Below the pieces are notes generated by a model that was not told the DNA's origin, made no database searches, and saw only the letters and a list, made by a program, of their open reading frames with translations. From CAZMRF01 sp964568735 (lineage in GTDB: Bacteria > Acidobacteriota > Polarisedimenticolia > JACPZX01), in the NCBI GenBank assembly GCA_964568735.1, contig CAZMRF010000015.1, positions 17,738-81,737 of the forward strand: DNA of 64,000 bases. Direction: 5' to 3'. This document shows positions 44,407 through 53,433 of the stretch, piece by piece. The position numbers and the translations under genes were made by a program. Position 1 is the stretch's first letter; each line of letters begins with the position of its first letter.

Positions 44407-45293
44407 CAAGTCGCGGCTGGCTGGAGGCTCGCGAGACGGGCTTCATCCTCGGGATGAAGTCCCTGGTCCTCATCGCCACCTTTTTCGGCCGGTCGGGCGC
44501 CAGAGCCGTCCTTCCCTTCCTAGCGCTCTACTACACGCTCGCGCATCGCCGGGCGCGCCGGGCATCGCGATTCTGGCTCGGCCGGATCCTCCGGCGGGAT
44601 CACGTCACCTTGGCGATGGTATTCCGGCACTTCCTCACGTATGCCCAGGTCACCCTGGACAGGCTGTTCCTTGTTCGCCGCCAGTTGTCCCACTTCAGGC
44701 TCGTGAGACACGGGACGGAGGAGCTCATGGAGGCCAGCCGGCGGGGGCAGGGTGGCATCCTCCTGAGCGCGCACCTGGGGAGCTTCGAGGCCCTGAGGGT
44801 TTCCGCATCGCAAGACAGCCTGAAGCTGAACATTGTCGGCTACTTCCGGAACGCGAGAATGATCAACTCCGTATTGAGCACGTTCGATCCTGGTGGAACG
44901 ACCAGGCTCATCGAAGTGGACCCGGAGGACATCTCCTTCGTCTTCAAGGTCTGGGACTGCGTGGAGCGCGGGGAGCACGTCGGCATCCTGTGCGACCGAG
45001 TCGGACTTGGGGGGCAGACCGTGGAGGTCGACCTCCTCGGGGGCCGATCCGTTCTCCCCGCAGGCGCTTTCCTGCTGGCCTCGACCCTCGCCTGTCCCGT
45101 CTACCTGGCGTTCGCGCTGTACCGCGGTCCGAACGATTACGTCATCCACTGCGAGCACTTCGCGGATAGAGTGACCGTCCCAAGGAAAGAGCGGAAGGCG
45201 GCGCTCGAGTACTATGCTCAGAGGTATGCCGATCGGCTCGCCTGGTACGCCAGGGCGGCTCCCTACAACTGGTTCAACTTCTTCGAGTTCTGA
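44403..45293 (+). CDS. LpxL-like lipid acyltransferase
   Basis: A 296-residue acyltransferase of the LpxL/HtrB type. The catalytic box is HxxxxE, LLSAHLGSFEAL, as in E. coli LpxL (His/Glu), while the homologue at 22493 has Asp. GILCDRVGLGGQTVEVDLLGG and WYARAAPYNWFNFFEF are family blocks. It presumably acylates the lipid or sugar carrying the polyene at the inner membrane. GTG 44403 overlaps the GT2 stop (GTGA); the longer frame from 44343 is a shadow. Confidence 0.86.
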   Translation: MTSRGWLEARETGFILGMKSLVLIATFFGRSGARAVLPFLALYYTLAHRRARRASRFWLGRILRRDHVTLAMVFRHFLTYAQVTLDRLFLVRRQLSHFRLVRHGTEELMEASRRGQGGILLSAHLGSFEALRVSASQDSLKLNIVGYFRNARMINSVLSTFDPGGTTRLIEVDPEDISFVFKVWDCVERGEHVGILCDRVGLGGQTVEVDLLGGRSVLPAGAFLLASTLACPVYLAFALYRGPNDYVIHCEHFADRVTVPRKERKAALEYYAQRYADRLAWYARAAPYNWFNFFEF

Positions 45294-46049
45294 ATGGCAG
45301 ACCACCCTCCGGGATCACGACGGAATCCCCGGTGCATCAGTAGCGCGGAGGCGTGTCGAAAGCGTCGTCTTCCGTCAGGACGGCCGGCCATCCCGGGGGT
45401 GCCTCTGACCCGGGGGCTGACCATAGCGATCCTCCTGGCGACGACGACCGTCGCGAGCGCCCCCGCCGCGGCCGTTCCAGAGGAGATCAAGGCCCTTCTC
45501 GATCAGTTCAGCAGGTCTCCCGGACTGCAAGCCCGGTTCACGGAGGAGAAGCACATCGCGCTTCTGGCGGAGCCGCTGGTGAACGAAGGGGAGATCTTTT
45601 TCGCGCCTCCCGATCGCCTGCTCCGAAGGGTGACGAAGCCATCACCGAGCTCGATGGTGATTCACGGGGATTCGCTCTTCTTCAGCTCCGAGGGCGAGTC
45701 GGAGGAGATCGATCTGGGCGCCCATGCGGCCGTCCGCGTGTTCGTGGAGAGCTTCCTCCAGATACTCAAGGGTGATGTGGAGTCGCTTTCACGCGCGTGG
45801 GCGATGCGATTCGATCGGGTCCCGTCCGGGCCCTCGGAGGTGTGGGGCATCGTCCTGGAGCCGCTGAGCGAGCCTGTCCGGAACCTGATCACGAGGATCG
45901 AGGTTCAAGGCCGCGGAGGGCGCATCGACTCGATGAGAGTCGTGGAAGCAAGTGGCGATGACTCCGTCACGACCTTCCACGACGTCGACCTGGAACGCAC
46001 ATTCAGCGCCCAGGAGATCGACTCTGTTTTCAGCGTGCACACCCCGTAG
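45294..46049 (+). CDS. LolA-like outer-membrane lipoprotein carrier (APE cluster)
   Basis: A periplasmic LolA-fold protein. The signal peptide GLTIAILLATTTVASAPAAAV begins about 40 residues into the open frame, so the true start is more likely GTG 45399 (MPLTRGLTIAILL); 45294 is the longest possibility, directly after the acyltransferase stop. The mature part (LDQFSRSPGLQARFTEEKHI, EGEIFFAPPDRLLRRVTKP, SSMVIHGDSLFF) matches LolA-type carriers. APE clusters encode one next to the MMPL exporter, presumably to carry the lipid-linked pigment across the periplasm. Confidence 0.8.
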   Translation: MADHPPGSRRNPRCISSAEACRKRRLPSGRPAIPGVPLTRGLTIAILLATTTVASAPAAAVPEEIKALLDQFSRSPGLQARFTEEKHIALLAEPLVNEGEIFFAPPDRLLRRVTKPSPSSMVIHGDSLFFSSEGESEEIDLGAHAAVRVFVESFLQILKGDVESLSRAWAMRFDRVPSGPSEVWGIVLEPLSEPVRNLITRIEVQGRGGRIDSMRVVEASGDDSVTTFHDVDLERTFSAQEIDSVFSVHTP

Positions 46050-46055
46050 GGACCC

Positions 46056-48434
46056 ATGCACCGGGATCGCGTCCAGGCTGGCGCCACCGTCATCATCCTC
46101 CTGGGGCTTCTCCTTTTCTGCCTCTTCAGCTTCCGGACGACCTCGGACATCACGCGATTCCTGCAGGTCGAGGCGGGGGACGAAAGCCTGAAGCTGGCGC
46201 AAGCCATGGCCGACTCCGCGCTATCGAGGACGATGATCCTCGCGCTCCGGGCCAAGGATGCCGGGAAGGCGGCGGCCGCCGCCCGCCGGCTGGCCGCTGA
46301 GCTCGAAGGCCATCCGGAAGTCGAGTGGATCCGGACCACGGCATTCACGGAGGCAGCGGACCAGGATCGCATCCGCGAGCTCTACTTCCCGCGGAGACTG
46401 CGTTTTCTCTCCGACGATCCGGATCTCCTGAGCCGCGAGTCGCTCACGGACGAGGAGATCCGGCGCGCGGCAGCAGACCTCAAACGCGCACTCCAGGGGC
46501 CCACCGGCCCGCTCGTAGCCCGCCTGGGCGGCTCGGACCCTTTCCAGGGATTCTCCCGGACGCTGCAGCGGCTCTCGGACTTGAGGGAGCCGAAGATCCG
46601 GATCCTGGAGGGTCAGTTCGTGGCGCGAGATGCGCCCGCGGGGATCATATTCCTCTCGACCAGGGCTTCCCCCTTCGACACGCGGAGAGTCGCGCCCTTC
46701 CTCGACTTCATCACGGCCGCCTTCGACGAGATCAACAAAGCCGAAGGCGGAGCGCTCTCCCTCGAGCGCAGCGGACTGGCGTTCTTCGCGGCGGCGTCGG
46801 AGGCGAGCATCCGGCGCGACGTGGCGCGGATCTCGTTCGTGTCAACCGCCGTGGGCATCGGCCTCTTCCTCCTCATGTTCCGATCCCCCGCCTACATTCT
46901 CCTGTTCCTCGTCACCATAGGCGGGGGCCTCATCTGCGGGCTCGCGGCCTGTCTCGCCGTCTTCGGTGAAATCCACGGCGTGACCATGGTATTCGGCGCC
47001 ACTCTCATCGGGGTCTGCATCGACTACCCGATTCACCTGTTCAACCACTACCTGCTGCGATCGGAGGAAGAAGATGCCGGCGGAACGCTTGCGCGGATCT
47101 GGCCCGGTATTCGGTTAGGCGCCCTGACGACCATCGGGGGCATCGCAGGGATGGCCTGGACCACTTTTCCGGGGCTCAGGGAAAGTGCGGTATTCGCCAC
47201 CGCGGGGATCCTGGGCGCCCTGGCATGCACGCGGTTTCTTCTCCCGGTGCTCATGCCGCAGGCGAGGCGCCCCACCGCCTTTCTGAAATGGGCTGCGGCC
47301 GGCATCGGGGCCCTGTGGTTGCGGCTGGCGCAGCGGCGCACAGCGGTGATCGTCGTGCTCTCCGGCGCGATCATGCTCATCGTGACGGGCCTTCCGAGGC
47401 TTCGATGGGCCGAGGACCTGGCTTCCCTCAATACGATCGATCGCACCGTGCAGGAAGAGGATCAGCGAGTCCGAGGGCTCGTCAGCTCGATGGACTCCGG
47501 ACGGTTCATCGTCGTGTCGGGGAGGGGGTGGGAGGAGACACTGCGGCGGAACGATGCCGTAGCCGCCCGCCTGCAAGCTGCGCGGCGCGACGGTGTGATC
47601 GGCTCGTACCGGACGCTTCATGGGGCGATCTGGTCGCGGCAGCTCCAGGATCGAAATGTCGCGAGGGTCCGGGCCACCAGGGACCTCGAAGGGCGGCTGG
47701 TCGCGGCGTTCTCCGAAGAGGGCTTCAGGCCCGGGTCATTCCGGCCGTTCTTCGAGCACCTGAAGGAGGCTGACCAGGGGGCGCTTACGATGGAGCAGCT
47801 CGCGGACTCGCCCCTGCGGGACGCGGTGCGAGGCTTCGTCGTGAAGCTCGACCCGGAGAGCGGGGAGCGCACGATTCTCACTCAGCTCCAGGGGATCTCC
47901 GATCCGGAGAGGCTGAGGACGTACCTAGCATCCCTCGATGGCGTCGTCTACTTCGACCAGGGCAGCGAGCTGCGGAGGCTTTATCGCAGCCTTCAGGACA
48001 GGACCTTCCAGGCCATGGGGATCGGCACCGCGATCGTCTTCGCGCTCCTCTTCGTGCAGTATCGCAGTCTCCTCCTCTCCTTCGCCGCGCTCCTGCCCGC
48101 GGTGGCTGCCGCGGCGGGCGCTCTGGCTGCCGTTTCCATCATGGGGATGCCGTCCAACGTCCTCAACCTGATCGGGTCGCTGCTGATCCTGGGGATCGGC
48201 GTTGACTACGGCATCTTCCTGATTGAAGGCAAAGACTCTCTCGAGCACATGAGCGGGACACTGCTGAGCATCGTCCTCGCGAGCTCCACGACCGTGCTCT
48301 CGTTCGGGCTGCTTGGTCTTTCGAGCAATCCGGGCCTGCAGGGCATCGGTATCACTGCAGGCCTGGGGAGCGTGCTGAGCCTGGTCATCGGCGGCGCGGT
48401 CATCCTGCTGCTTCCCGGGCGTCGTCCGGTGTGA
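46056..48434 (+). CDS. MMPL-family exporter (ApeM-like)
   Basis: A 792-residue RND/MMPL protein: TM1 (VIILLGLLLFCLFSFR), a large loop, five or so TMs to ~450 (GVCIDYPIHLFNHY), then a second half with TM (AVIVVLSGAIMLIVTG), loop and TMs (ILGIGVDYGIFLIEGK). The paired GxxxDYxxxL/I blocks are the coupling motifs. It lies between a LolA-like carrier and a DUF3261 lipoprotein, the usual APE export set. Start is 6 bp after the LolA-like stop; the next gene overlaps it by 4 bp (GTGA). Confidence 0.9.
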   Translation: MHRDRVQAGATVIILLGLLLFCLFSFRTTSDITRFLQVEAGDESLKLAQAMADSALSRTMILALRAKDAGKAAAAARRLAAELEGHPEVEWIRTTAFTEAADQDRIRELYFPRRLRFLSDDPDLLSRESLTDEEIRRAAADLKRALQGPTGPLVARLGGSDPFQGFSRTLQRLSDLREPKIRILEGQFVARDAPAGIIFLSTRASPFDTRRVAPFLDFITAAFDEINKAEGGALSLERSGLAFFAAASEASIRRDVARISFVSTAVGIGLFLLMFRSPAYILLFLVTIGGGLICGLAACLAVFGEIHGVTMVFGATLIGVCIDYPIHLFNHYLLRSEEEDAGGTLARIWPGIRLGALTTIGGIAGMAWTTFPGLRESAVFATAGILGALACTRFLLPVLMPQARRPTAFLKWAAAGIGALWLRLAQRRTAVIVVLSGAIMLIVTGLPRLRWAEDLASLNTIDRTVQEEDQRVRGLVSSMDSGRFIVVSGRGWEETLRRNDAVAARLQAARRDGVIGSYRTLHGAIWSRQLQDRNVARVRATRDLEGRLVAAFSEEGFRPGSFRPFFEHLKEADQGALTMEQLADSPLRDAVRGFVVKLDPESGERTILTQLQGISDPERLRTYLASLDGVVYFDQGSELRRLYRSLQDRTFQAMGIGTAIVFALLFVQYRSLLLSFAALLPAVAAAAGALAAVSIMGMPSNVLNLIGSLLILGIGVDYGIFLIEGKDSLEHMSGTLLSIVLASSTTVLSFGLLGLSSNPGLQGIGITAGLGSVLSLVIGGAVILLLPGRRPV

Positions 48435-49123
48435 CGCGGGTGCGCGTCGGGGGCGGAGCCGCGCTTTTGATGGCCGCACTCTGCCTGGCCGCGACCGCCT
48501 GCCGCGCCTCTCGGCCCGCCCCCGCGCCTCGGGCGCCGGCTCAGGGGTATCCGGGGGTTCTCAGGCCGCCGTCGGAAATCCGGGGCGACTTCCTGGCAAG
48601 GCAGGCAATCCAGGGGCGCTACGGGGAGGAGGAGATCCGCTTCGAAACGGTCTTGCAGAAGCAGGGAAACGTGCTGACGCTCATCGGATTGACTCCATTC
48701 GGCACCAGGGCTTTTCTCCTGCGGCAGGTGGGGACGGAGGTGACCTTCGAGCCCTACGTGAAAAGAGAGCTCCCTTTCCCGCCACGCTACATTCTCATCG
48801 ACGTCCACAGGTCGCTGTTCATCGGCATCAGCGCAGACCCTCTCAGTGACGGTGTCCATGAGGCTGTGCAGGACGACGAGCGGATCACGGAGCGGTGGGC
48901 CGGAGGGCTCATCCTAGAGCGGCGCTTCGAACGGCGCTCGGGCAACCCCCCGGGGGCCATCACGATCACGTGCAAGGAGGGGATGAGGTTCGGTGTACCG
49001 CCGGGGGAGCTGAGGTTCGAGAACGGCTGGTTCGGCTACGAGCTTCTCATCCGAACCACGGCGTTCTCTTCGCTGCCATCGACGGACGGAGATCGATCGA
49101 ACGCGCCTACACGCGACGAATGA
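48431..49123 (+). CDS. DUF3261 lipoprotein (ApeN-like)
   Basis: A 230-residue protein with a lipoprotein signal (ALLMAALCLAATAC, Cys about residue 24) and a DUF3261 domain (VLTLIGLTPFGTRAFLLRQ, FPPRYILIDVHRSLF). It probably sits in the outer membrane and receives or anchors the exported pigment; the family function is unproven. GTG 48431 overlaps the MMPL stop. Its 3' end overlaps the convergent ApeR-like ketosynthase gene by 17 bp (49107-49123), so the two APE operons meet tail to tail with no terminator between them. Confidence 0.83.
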   Translation: MTRVRVGGGAALLMAALCLAATACRASRPAPAPRAPAQGYPGVLRPPSEIRGDFLARQAIQGRYGEEEIRFETVLQKQGNVLTLIGLTPFGTRAFLLRQVGTEVTFEPYVKRELPFPPRYILIDVHRSLFIGISADPLSDGVHEAVQDDERITERWAGGLILERRFERRSGNPPGAITITCKEGMRFGVPPGELRFENGWFGYELLIRTTAFSSLPSTDGDRSNAPTRDE

Positions 49124-50339
49124 CGAGAGAGGCATTGATTCCTCCGAAGGCGAAGTTGTTGCTCATGATGATTCTGGGGCTCGCCGCCCGGGGCTCCGTG
49201 CGCAGGTAGTTCAGCGGCGCGCACTGCGGGTCAACCTCCTCCAGGTTGCGGGTGGGAGCGAGGAATCCCCCGTTCATCATCGCGATGCAGAAGGCGGCTT
49301 CGATGGCTCCACACGCCCCGAGGGTGTGCCCGGTGTGGCCCTTGGTGGAGCTGACGGGCACCTCGGCGCCGAGGACTTCGAGGGTCGCCTTGCTCTCCGA
49401 GACGTCGCCGAGCGCCGTCCCCGTCGCATGTGCGTTGACGTAGTCGACCTCCGAAGGGGAGATGCCCGCGGCGCTCAGCGCGAGGCGTATCGCTCCGGCC
49501 ATTCCCTTGGCCGCCGGGGCCGTCACATGGGTGCCGTCACAGTTCGTGCCGTACCCCAGCAGCTCTCCGTGTATCCGGGCCCCGCGCGCACTCGCGCGCT
49601 CGAACGATTCGAGCACGAGAGTTCCTGCCCCCTCTCCGACCACCAGGCCGTCGCGGGCGGCGTCGAACGGACGGGGACTCTCGTCCGGACGGTCGTTGTA
49701 ACGGGTGGAGGTGGCGTACATGATGTCGAAGACCGCGGCGTGCGCCGGATGCATCTCCTCCGCGCCGCCGCAGATCATCACCTCCTCGACCCCGTACTTG
49801 ATGAGCTCGTAGCCGGCCCCGATCGCCTGGGTCGCACTGACACAGGCGGAGCAGATAGGGAGCACCCTTCCCGTGATGCCGAAGTAGAGGGCCAGGTTGG
49901 CCGCGCAGGTATGGCTCATGAACTTCATGTAGGTGCTGCCCATGAGCCCCTTGAGGCTGTTCTCCAGGAGAAACGCTCTGCAGAAGCCTTCCTGAGCCGC
50001 GGTGGATCCGTGGGTCGATCCGTAGGCGAGACCCGTCCTGCCCGAGGCGACGGTTTCCGGATCGAGGCCCGCGTCTTCGATGGCTTTTTCAGTGGCGAAG
50101 GTCGCGAGCAGAGCCACGCGGCCCATGGTCCGGATCCTCTTCCGCTCGTAGCCCTCGAGGTCGATCCCGGTCACGATGCCTCCGAGCCTCGTGCCCATGT
50201 CCTTGATCGAATTCCATTCAGGTTGCGTGAAGATCCCGTGCCGCGACGCCTTCAGGGCCGACGTGATCGCGTCCAGGCTGTTGCCGATGGGCGAGGCAAG
50301 CCCTATCCCGGTGATGGCGACGCGGCAGCCTGCGCTCAA
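49107..50339 (-). CDS. Beta-ketoacyl-ACP synthase (ApeR-like), catalytically complete
   Basis: A 410-residue FabF-type ketosynthase with C166 in PICSACVSATQA, H304 in VNAHATGTAL and H338 in STKGHTGHTLG. In characterised APE systems ApeR is the separate, third ketosynthase at the end of the O-P-Q-R set, which matches this position. TTG 50339 overlaps the ketoreductase stop (TTGA), the shorter start being supported over a frame to 50399. It is the last gene of the minus operon. Confidence 0.92.
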   Translation of the reverse strand: MSAGCRVAITGIGLASPIGNSLDAITSALKASRHGIFTQPEWNSIKDMGTRLGGIVTGIDLEGYERKRIRTMGRVALLATFATEKAIEDAGLDPETVASGRTGLAYGSTHGSTAAQEGFCRAFLLENSLKGLMGSTYMKFMSHTCAANLALYFGITGRVLPICSACVSATQAIGAGYELIKYGVEEVMICGGAEEMHPAHAAVFDIMYATSTRYNDRPDESPRPFDAARDGLVVGEGAGTLVLESFERASARGARIHGELLGYGTNCDGTHVTAPAAKGMAGAIRLALSAAGISPSEVDYVNAHATGTALGDVSESKATLEVLGAEVPVSSTKGHTGHTLGACGAIEAAFCIAMMNGGFLAPTRNLEEVDPQCAPLNYLRTEPRAASPRIIMSNNFAFGGINASLVIRRV

Positions 50340-51055
50340 GCGAGCCCTCCGTTGATTCCGATGACCTGGCCGGTGATGTAGGCGGCATCCTCTCCGCACA
50401 GAAAGGCAGCCAGGTGAGCCACTTCATCGGGCCGGCCGAGGCGGCGGGCGGGGATCAGCTTCAGGATCTGCTCGACGGGGGCGTCCCGGAGCATGTCCGT
50501 CTCGATGAGGCCCGGGGCGATCGCGTTGACCGTGATTCCGCGTTTCGCAACCTCCTGTGCGAGAGATCTCGATGCTGCGATGAGGCCTGCCTTCGCTGCG
50601 GAGTAGTTGACCTGCCCCCTGTTGCCCGTCAGCCCGGAGACGGAGGCGATGTTGATGATCCGGCCCCATCGGCTTCTGATCATCGGCATGATGAGCGGCC
50701 GGCTCACGTTGTAGAACCCGTCCAGCGTTGTTCTGGTGACAAGCTCCCAGGCATCGGGCTCCATCGCCGGGAACGGGGCGTCCCGGGCGACGCCGGCGTT
50801 GTTAACCAGGATCTGCACGGGCGGACCCTCCGCGAGGAGCTTCTCGATGGCCCGTCCGGCCTCTTCCCGATTCGCTACGTCGAATCGGACGACCTCGACC
50901 TCGCCGCCCGCCTGCTCTATCCTGCTCCTGACGCTCTCGGCTGCCGCGTCGTTGGACTTGTAGTTGATGACGACCGAGTGTCCCATCCGTGCCAGGCCCT
51001 CGGCGATGGCAGCGCCGATTCCGCGACTGGCTCCCGTGATGAGGGCTCTCCTCAT
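50336..51055 (-). CDS. 3-ketoacyl-ACP reductase (FabG/ApeQ-like)
   Basis: A 239-residue short-chain dehydrogenase. NADPH-binding TGASRGIG at 7-14, NNAG at 85-88, and the catalytic S138, Y151, K155 (NIASVSG, YSAAK). The C-terminus VIGINGGLA is FabG-like. It reduces the 3-keto group made by the ketosynthases. ATG 51055 overlaps the dehydratase stop (ATGA) and the frame continuing to 51400 is a shadow. It is the only ketoreductase seen near either gene set. Confidence 0.93.
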   Translation of the reverse strand: MRRALITGASRGIGAAIAEGLARMGHSVVINYKSNDAAAESVRSRIEQAGGEVEVVRFDVANREEAGRAIEKLLAEGPPVQILVNNAGVARDAPFPAMEPDAWELVTRTTLDGFYNVSRPLIMPMIRSRWGRIINIASVSGLTGNRGQVNYSAAKAGLIAASRSLAQEVAKRGITVNAIAPGLIETDMLRDAPVEQILKLIPARRLGRPDEVAHLAAFLCGEDAAYITGQVIGINGGLA

Positions 51056-51510
51056 CGCCGATCCCCGAGGTCGCCCTGGAATACCGTGAGCAGCGCTTCG
51101 GCTATCGGGCCCGAAGGGGTATTCACCGAGCACTCGAAGCTGCCCAGCTCGTCTTCGCCCCAGATCTTCCTGGCGAAGACCAGAAGCTCCTCCCCAAGGG
51201 GCAATGTGGGTACGGCGAGGCTCATAGTCCGGACCCCGATGATGTAGCCCAGTCGAACAGGGCGGCTGTCCCTGTGCGCGCGGAGGCCCGCATACGCCGC
51301 CACCGTCTGGGCCATGTACTCCAGGGTGACGATCGCCGGAACTCCCCCCTCTCCCGCAAAGGGCGTGGTCTCCCGGGGGGTCGCGGCGCAGACGAGGCAA
51401 CCCTCCGACTCGTCGCGAATCTCGTCCAGCAGAAGCATGGGTGGACGGTGCGGCACGACTTCGGCCATCGGCGGGAAGCGGAGCCCCCGATCCCTCTCAG
51501 GGTGTGACAT
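51052..51510 (-). CDS. 3-hydroxyacyl-ACP dehydratase (ApeP-like)
   Basis: A 152-residue hotdog protein with the catalytic-region motif VVPHRPPMLLLDEI (H21) and GVPAIVTLEYMAQTVAAYAG as the central helix. APE systems use it with ApeI to form trans double bonds. It overlaps the chain-length-factor-like gene by 14 bp and the ketoreductase by 4 bp. Similar to the hotdog at 38299 but with a canonical PHRPP block. Confidence 0.88.
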   Translation of the reverse strand: MSHPERDRGLRFPPMAEVVPHRPPMLLLDEIRDESEGCLVCAATPRETTPFAGEGGVPAIVTLEYMAQTVAAYAGLRAHRDSRPVRLGYIIGVRTMSLAVPTLPLGEELLVFARKIWGEDELGSFECSVNTPSGPIAEALLTVFQGDLGDRR

Positions 51511-52249
51511 CCACGCACCAGCCGGCAGGCATGGGCTCCAGGGGGACGACGCCCCACCTCCTCTTGAGAACAGCCTGCATGAGGTGGAGCGCGATGGCGG
51601 AGGGATTGGCCGCCAGCTCCGAGGGGAGCTGCGGAGGCTCGCCAGCCGCGCTCGCCCGGCGAAGGTCCTTGATTTTCGCCAACCCGCCGCCCTCCGATCG
51701 GGTCATTGCGAACGCCACGCTCAGCGAAGTGTATCGCCCGGCGGATTGAAGATGAGGGGGGAGGCTTTCGTCTGCGACGGAGACGATCACGGGACCCGCG
51801 TTCATGTCGAGCCAGCAAAGTGCCTCCAGGAGGCACATGGCGAAGGTCCTGTCGCCGGCTGCGAGCGAAGTGCTGAATCCCATGTTCCCGCAAGCAATGG
51901 CCAGATGTCCGCCGGCCGTATTGTGGACGCTGTTCTTGAACTTGGAGGGCGATGGGAACCCGACCTCTTCGATCATGTCGAGTTGCTCGAAGGCCGTTTG
52001 AACCTCTCCGCGCGCGGATCCGAATACCGTGGCGGCCGTCGACAAATCGACTCCGCCCTGGTCCGCGGCCTGGAGGAGCGTTTCGATGGCCATCCGGGTG
52101 ACGAGGCTCGTATAGCGCCCGATTCGTGAGTCGAGGATCCGGGGCTTCGGTCTGATCACCGACGCATCACGTCTGTCCTCCAGCCACGCAGCGGCGGAGC
52201 CGTAGCCGGCGCTCCAGAAGCCGACGCCGAGGATCGCCGCCTCCTTCAC
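51497..52249 (-). CDS. Short ketosynthase-like protein (ApeC/CLF-like)
   Basis: A 250-residue protein related to the N-terminal half of ketosynthases (ketoacyl-synt_2 type), without the Cys and His triad. It contains FGSARGEVQTAFEQLDMI and KFKNSVHNTAGGHLAIA; the position of the active Cys is occupied by GFSTSLAAGD. In APE systems ApeC is a chain-length-factor that pairs with the KS ApeO, and here it is directly coupled to the KS (GTGA, GTG 52249) and the dehydratase. It is far shorter than the other CLF-like protein at 26171. Confidence 0.8.
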   Translation of the reverse strand: MKEAAILGVGFWSAGYGSAAAWLEDRRDASVIRPKPRILDSRIGRYTSLVTRMAIETLLQAADQGGVDLSTAATVFGSARGEVQTAFEQLDMIEEVGFPSPSKFKNSVHNTAGGHLAIACGNMGFSTSLAAGDRTFAMCLLEALCWLDMNAGPVIVSVADESLPPHLQSAGRYTSLSVAFAMTRSEGGGLAKIKDLRRASAAGEPPQLPSELAANPSAIALHLMQAVLKRRWGVVPLEPMPAGWCVDVTP

Positions 52250-53433
52250 GGCCGCCCCATCAGGATCGATACGTTGCTCCCTCCGAAGCCGAAGGAGTTG
52301 CTCATGACGATGCTGCAAGGGTGGTCCAGCTTCGAGGTGTTCACCCGGATGGGAAGCGATACGTCCGGCTCGATGCACCCGTAGTTCGCGGGGATCCACT
52401 GCTGCTCGAGCGAGAGGATGGCGAAGATGGCCTCGGTGGCTCCAGCCGCTCCGAGCAGGTGGCCCGTGAACCCTTTCGTGGAGACGACGGGCACATCCCC
52501 GCCGAACATCGACGCGATGGCATGAGCCTCGGCGGCATCGTTGTGCATCGTCCCCGTGCCGTGTGCGTTGATGTAGTCGACCCGGGAGGCGCTCAATTCA
52601 GCCTGGGCGAGCGCTTCGCTCATCGCCTTCCGAGCGCCGAGGCCCTCCGGATGAGGCGACGACATGTGGTACGCGTCGGAGCTTTCGCCGGTCCCCAGCA
52701 GGAGAGCCCTGGCGGGGCCGGATCGCTCCACGAGGAGCAAGGCGCCGCCCTCACCGATGTTCATGCCGTCACGTTTGGCGTCGAATGGACGGCACTGCGT
52801 CGAGGAGAGGACGCTCAGGCCCATGAATCCGTAGAGCGTGGTTCGGGCGAGGCTGTCGACTCCTCCGACGAGTACGGCATCGGCGGCGTCCGCGGCAATG
52901 AGCCGCCGGGCGGCGGCCAGGACCTTTCCGCTCGAGGAGCAGGCCGTCGAGATCACATAGGAGGGCCCCCGGATCCGCGCGACCTTCGCCAGAAGATCCG
53001 AAAAAGCGTGGAAACAATGCTGATGCTCGTAATCATAGGCCTGGGGAAGCTCGGCGGTCCTCTTGAAGGTGTCGTAGGCGTCTTCGGAGGCCGAGATGCC
53101 TCCCGTGCTGGTGGCCATGACCATTCCCACCCGATCGGCTCCCCACCGCTCGATGGCCGCGGAGAGCGGCAATCGGATCTCCTCGAGCACGCGCAGAGCG
53201 ATCCTAGCCTGGTGGGTATCGTAGATTGAGAGGTGTTCGGGTGGATGGGGCAGGTCCCCCGTCACCTCACCGCAGACCGTCTCGAAGGGAAGCGCGAAGG
53301 AGGGAGGCGCCAGGCCGGATCTCGATTCCGAGAGGGCACTGACGACCTCCTGCGTCGTCAGCCCCATGCCATTGCAGACGGAATAGGCGGTAATGGCGAG
53401 TGGGCCTAACCCCCTTGACGCGGTCCCACCCAT
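52246..53433 (-). CDS. Beta-ketoacyl-ACP synthase (ApeO-like), catalytically complete
   Basis: A 395-residue ketosynthase. C165 in VISTACSSSGK, H291 in YINAHGTGTMHND and H325 in STKGFTGHLLGAAG; FGFGGSN near the end. First gene of the minus operon, followed with overlap by the short ApeC-like partner, so this pair should do the main chain extension. ATG 53433 is preceded by AGGGGGG, which lies next to an inverted repeat at 53440-53457. Confidence 0.93.
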   Translation of the reverse strand: MGGTASRGLGPLAITAYSVCNGMGLTTQEVVSALSESRSGLAPPSFALPFETVCGEVTGDLPHPPEHLSIYDTHQARIALRVLEEIRLPLSAAIERWGADRVGMVMATSTGGISASEDAYDTFKRTAELPQAYDYEHQHCFHAFSDLLAKVARIRGPSYVISTACSSSGKVLAAARRLIAADAADAVLVGGVDSLARTTLYGFMGLSVLSSTQCRPFDAKRDGMNIGEGGALLLVERSGPARALLLGTGESSDAYHMSSPHPEGLGARKAMSEALAQAELSASRVDYINAHGTGTMHNDAAEAHAIASMFGGDVPVVSTKGFTGHLLGAAGATEAIFAILSLEQQWIPANYGCIEPDVSLPIRVNTSKLDHPCSIVMSNSFGFGGSNVSILMGRP

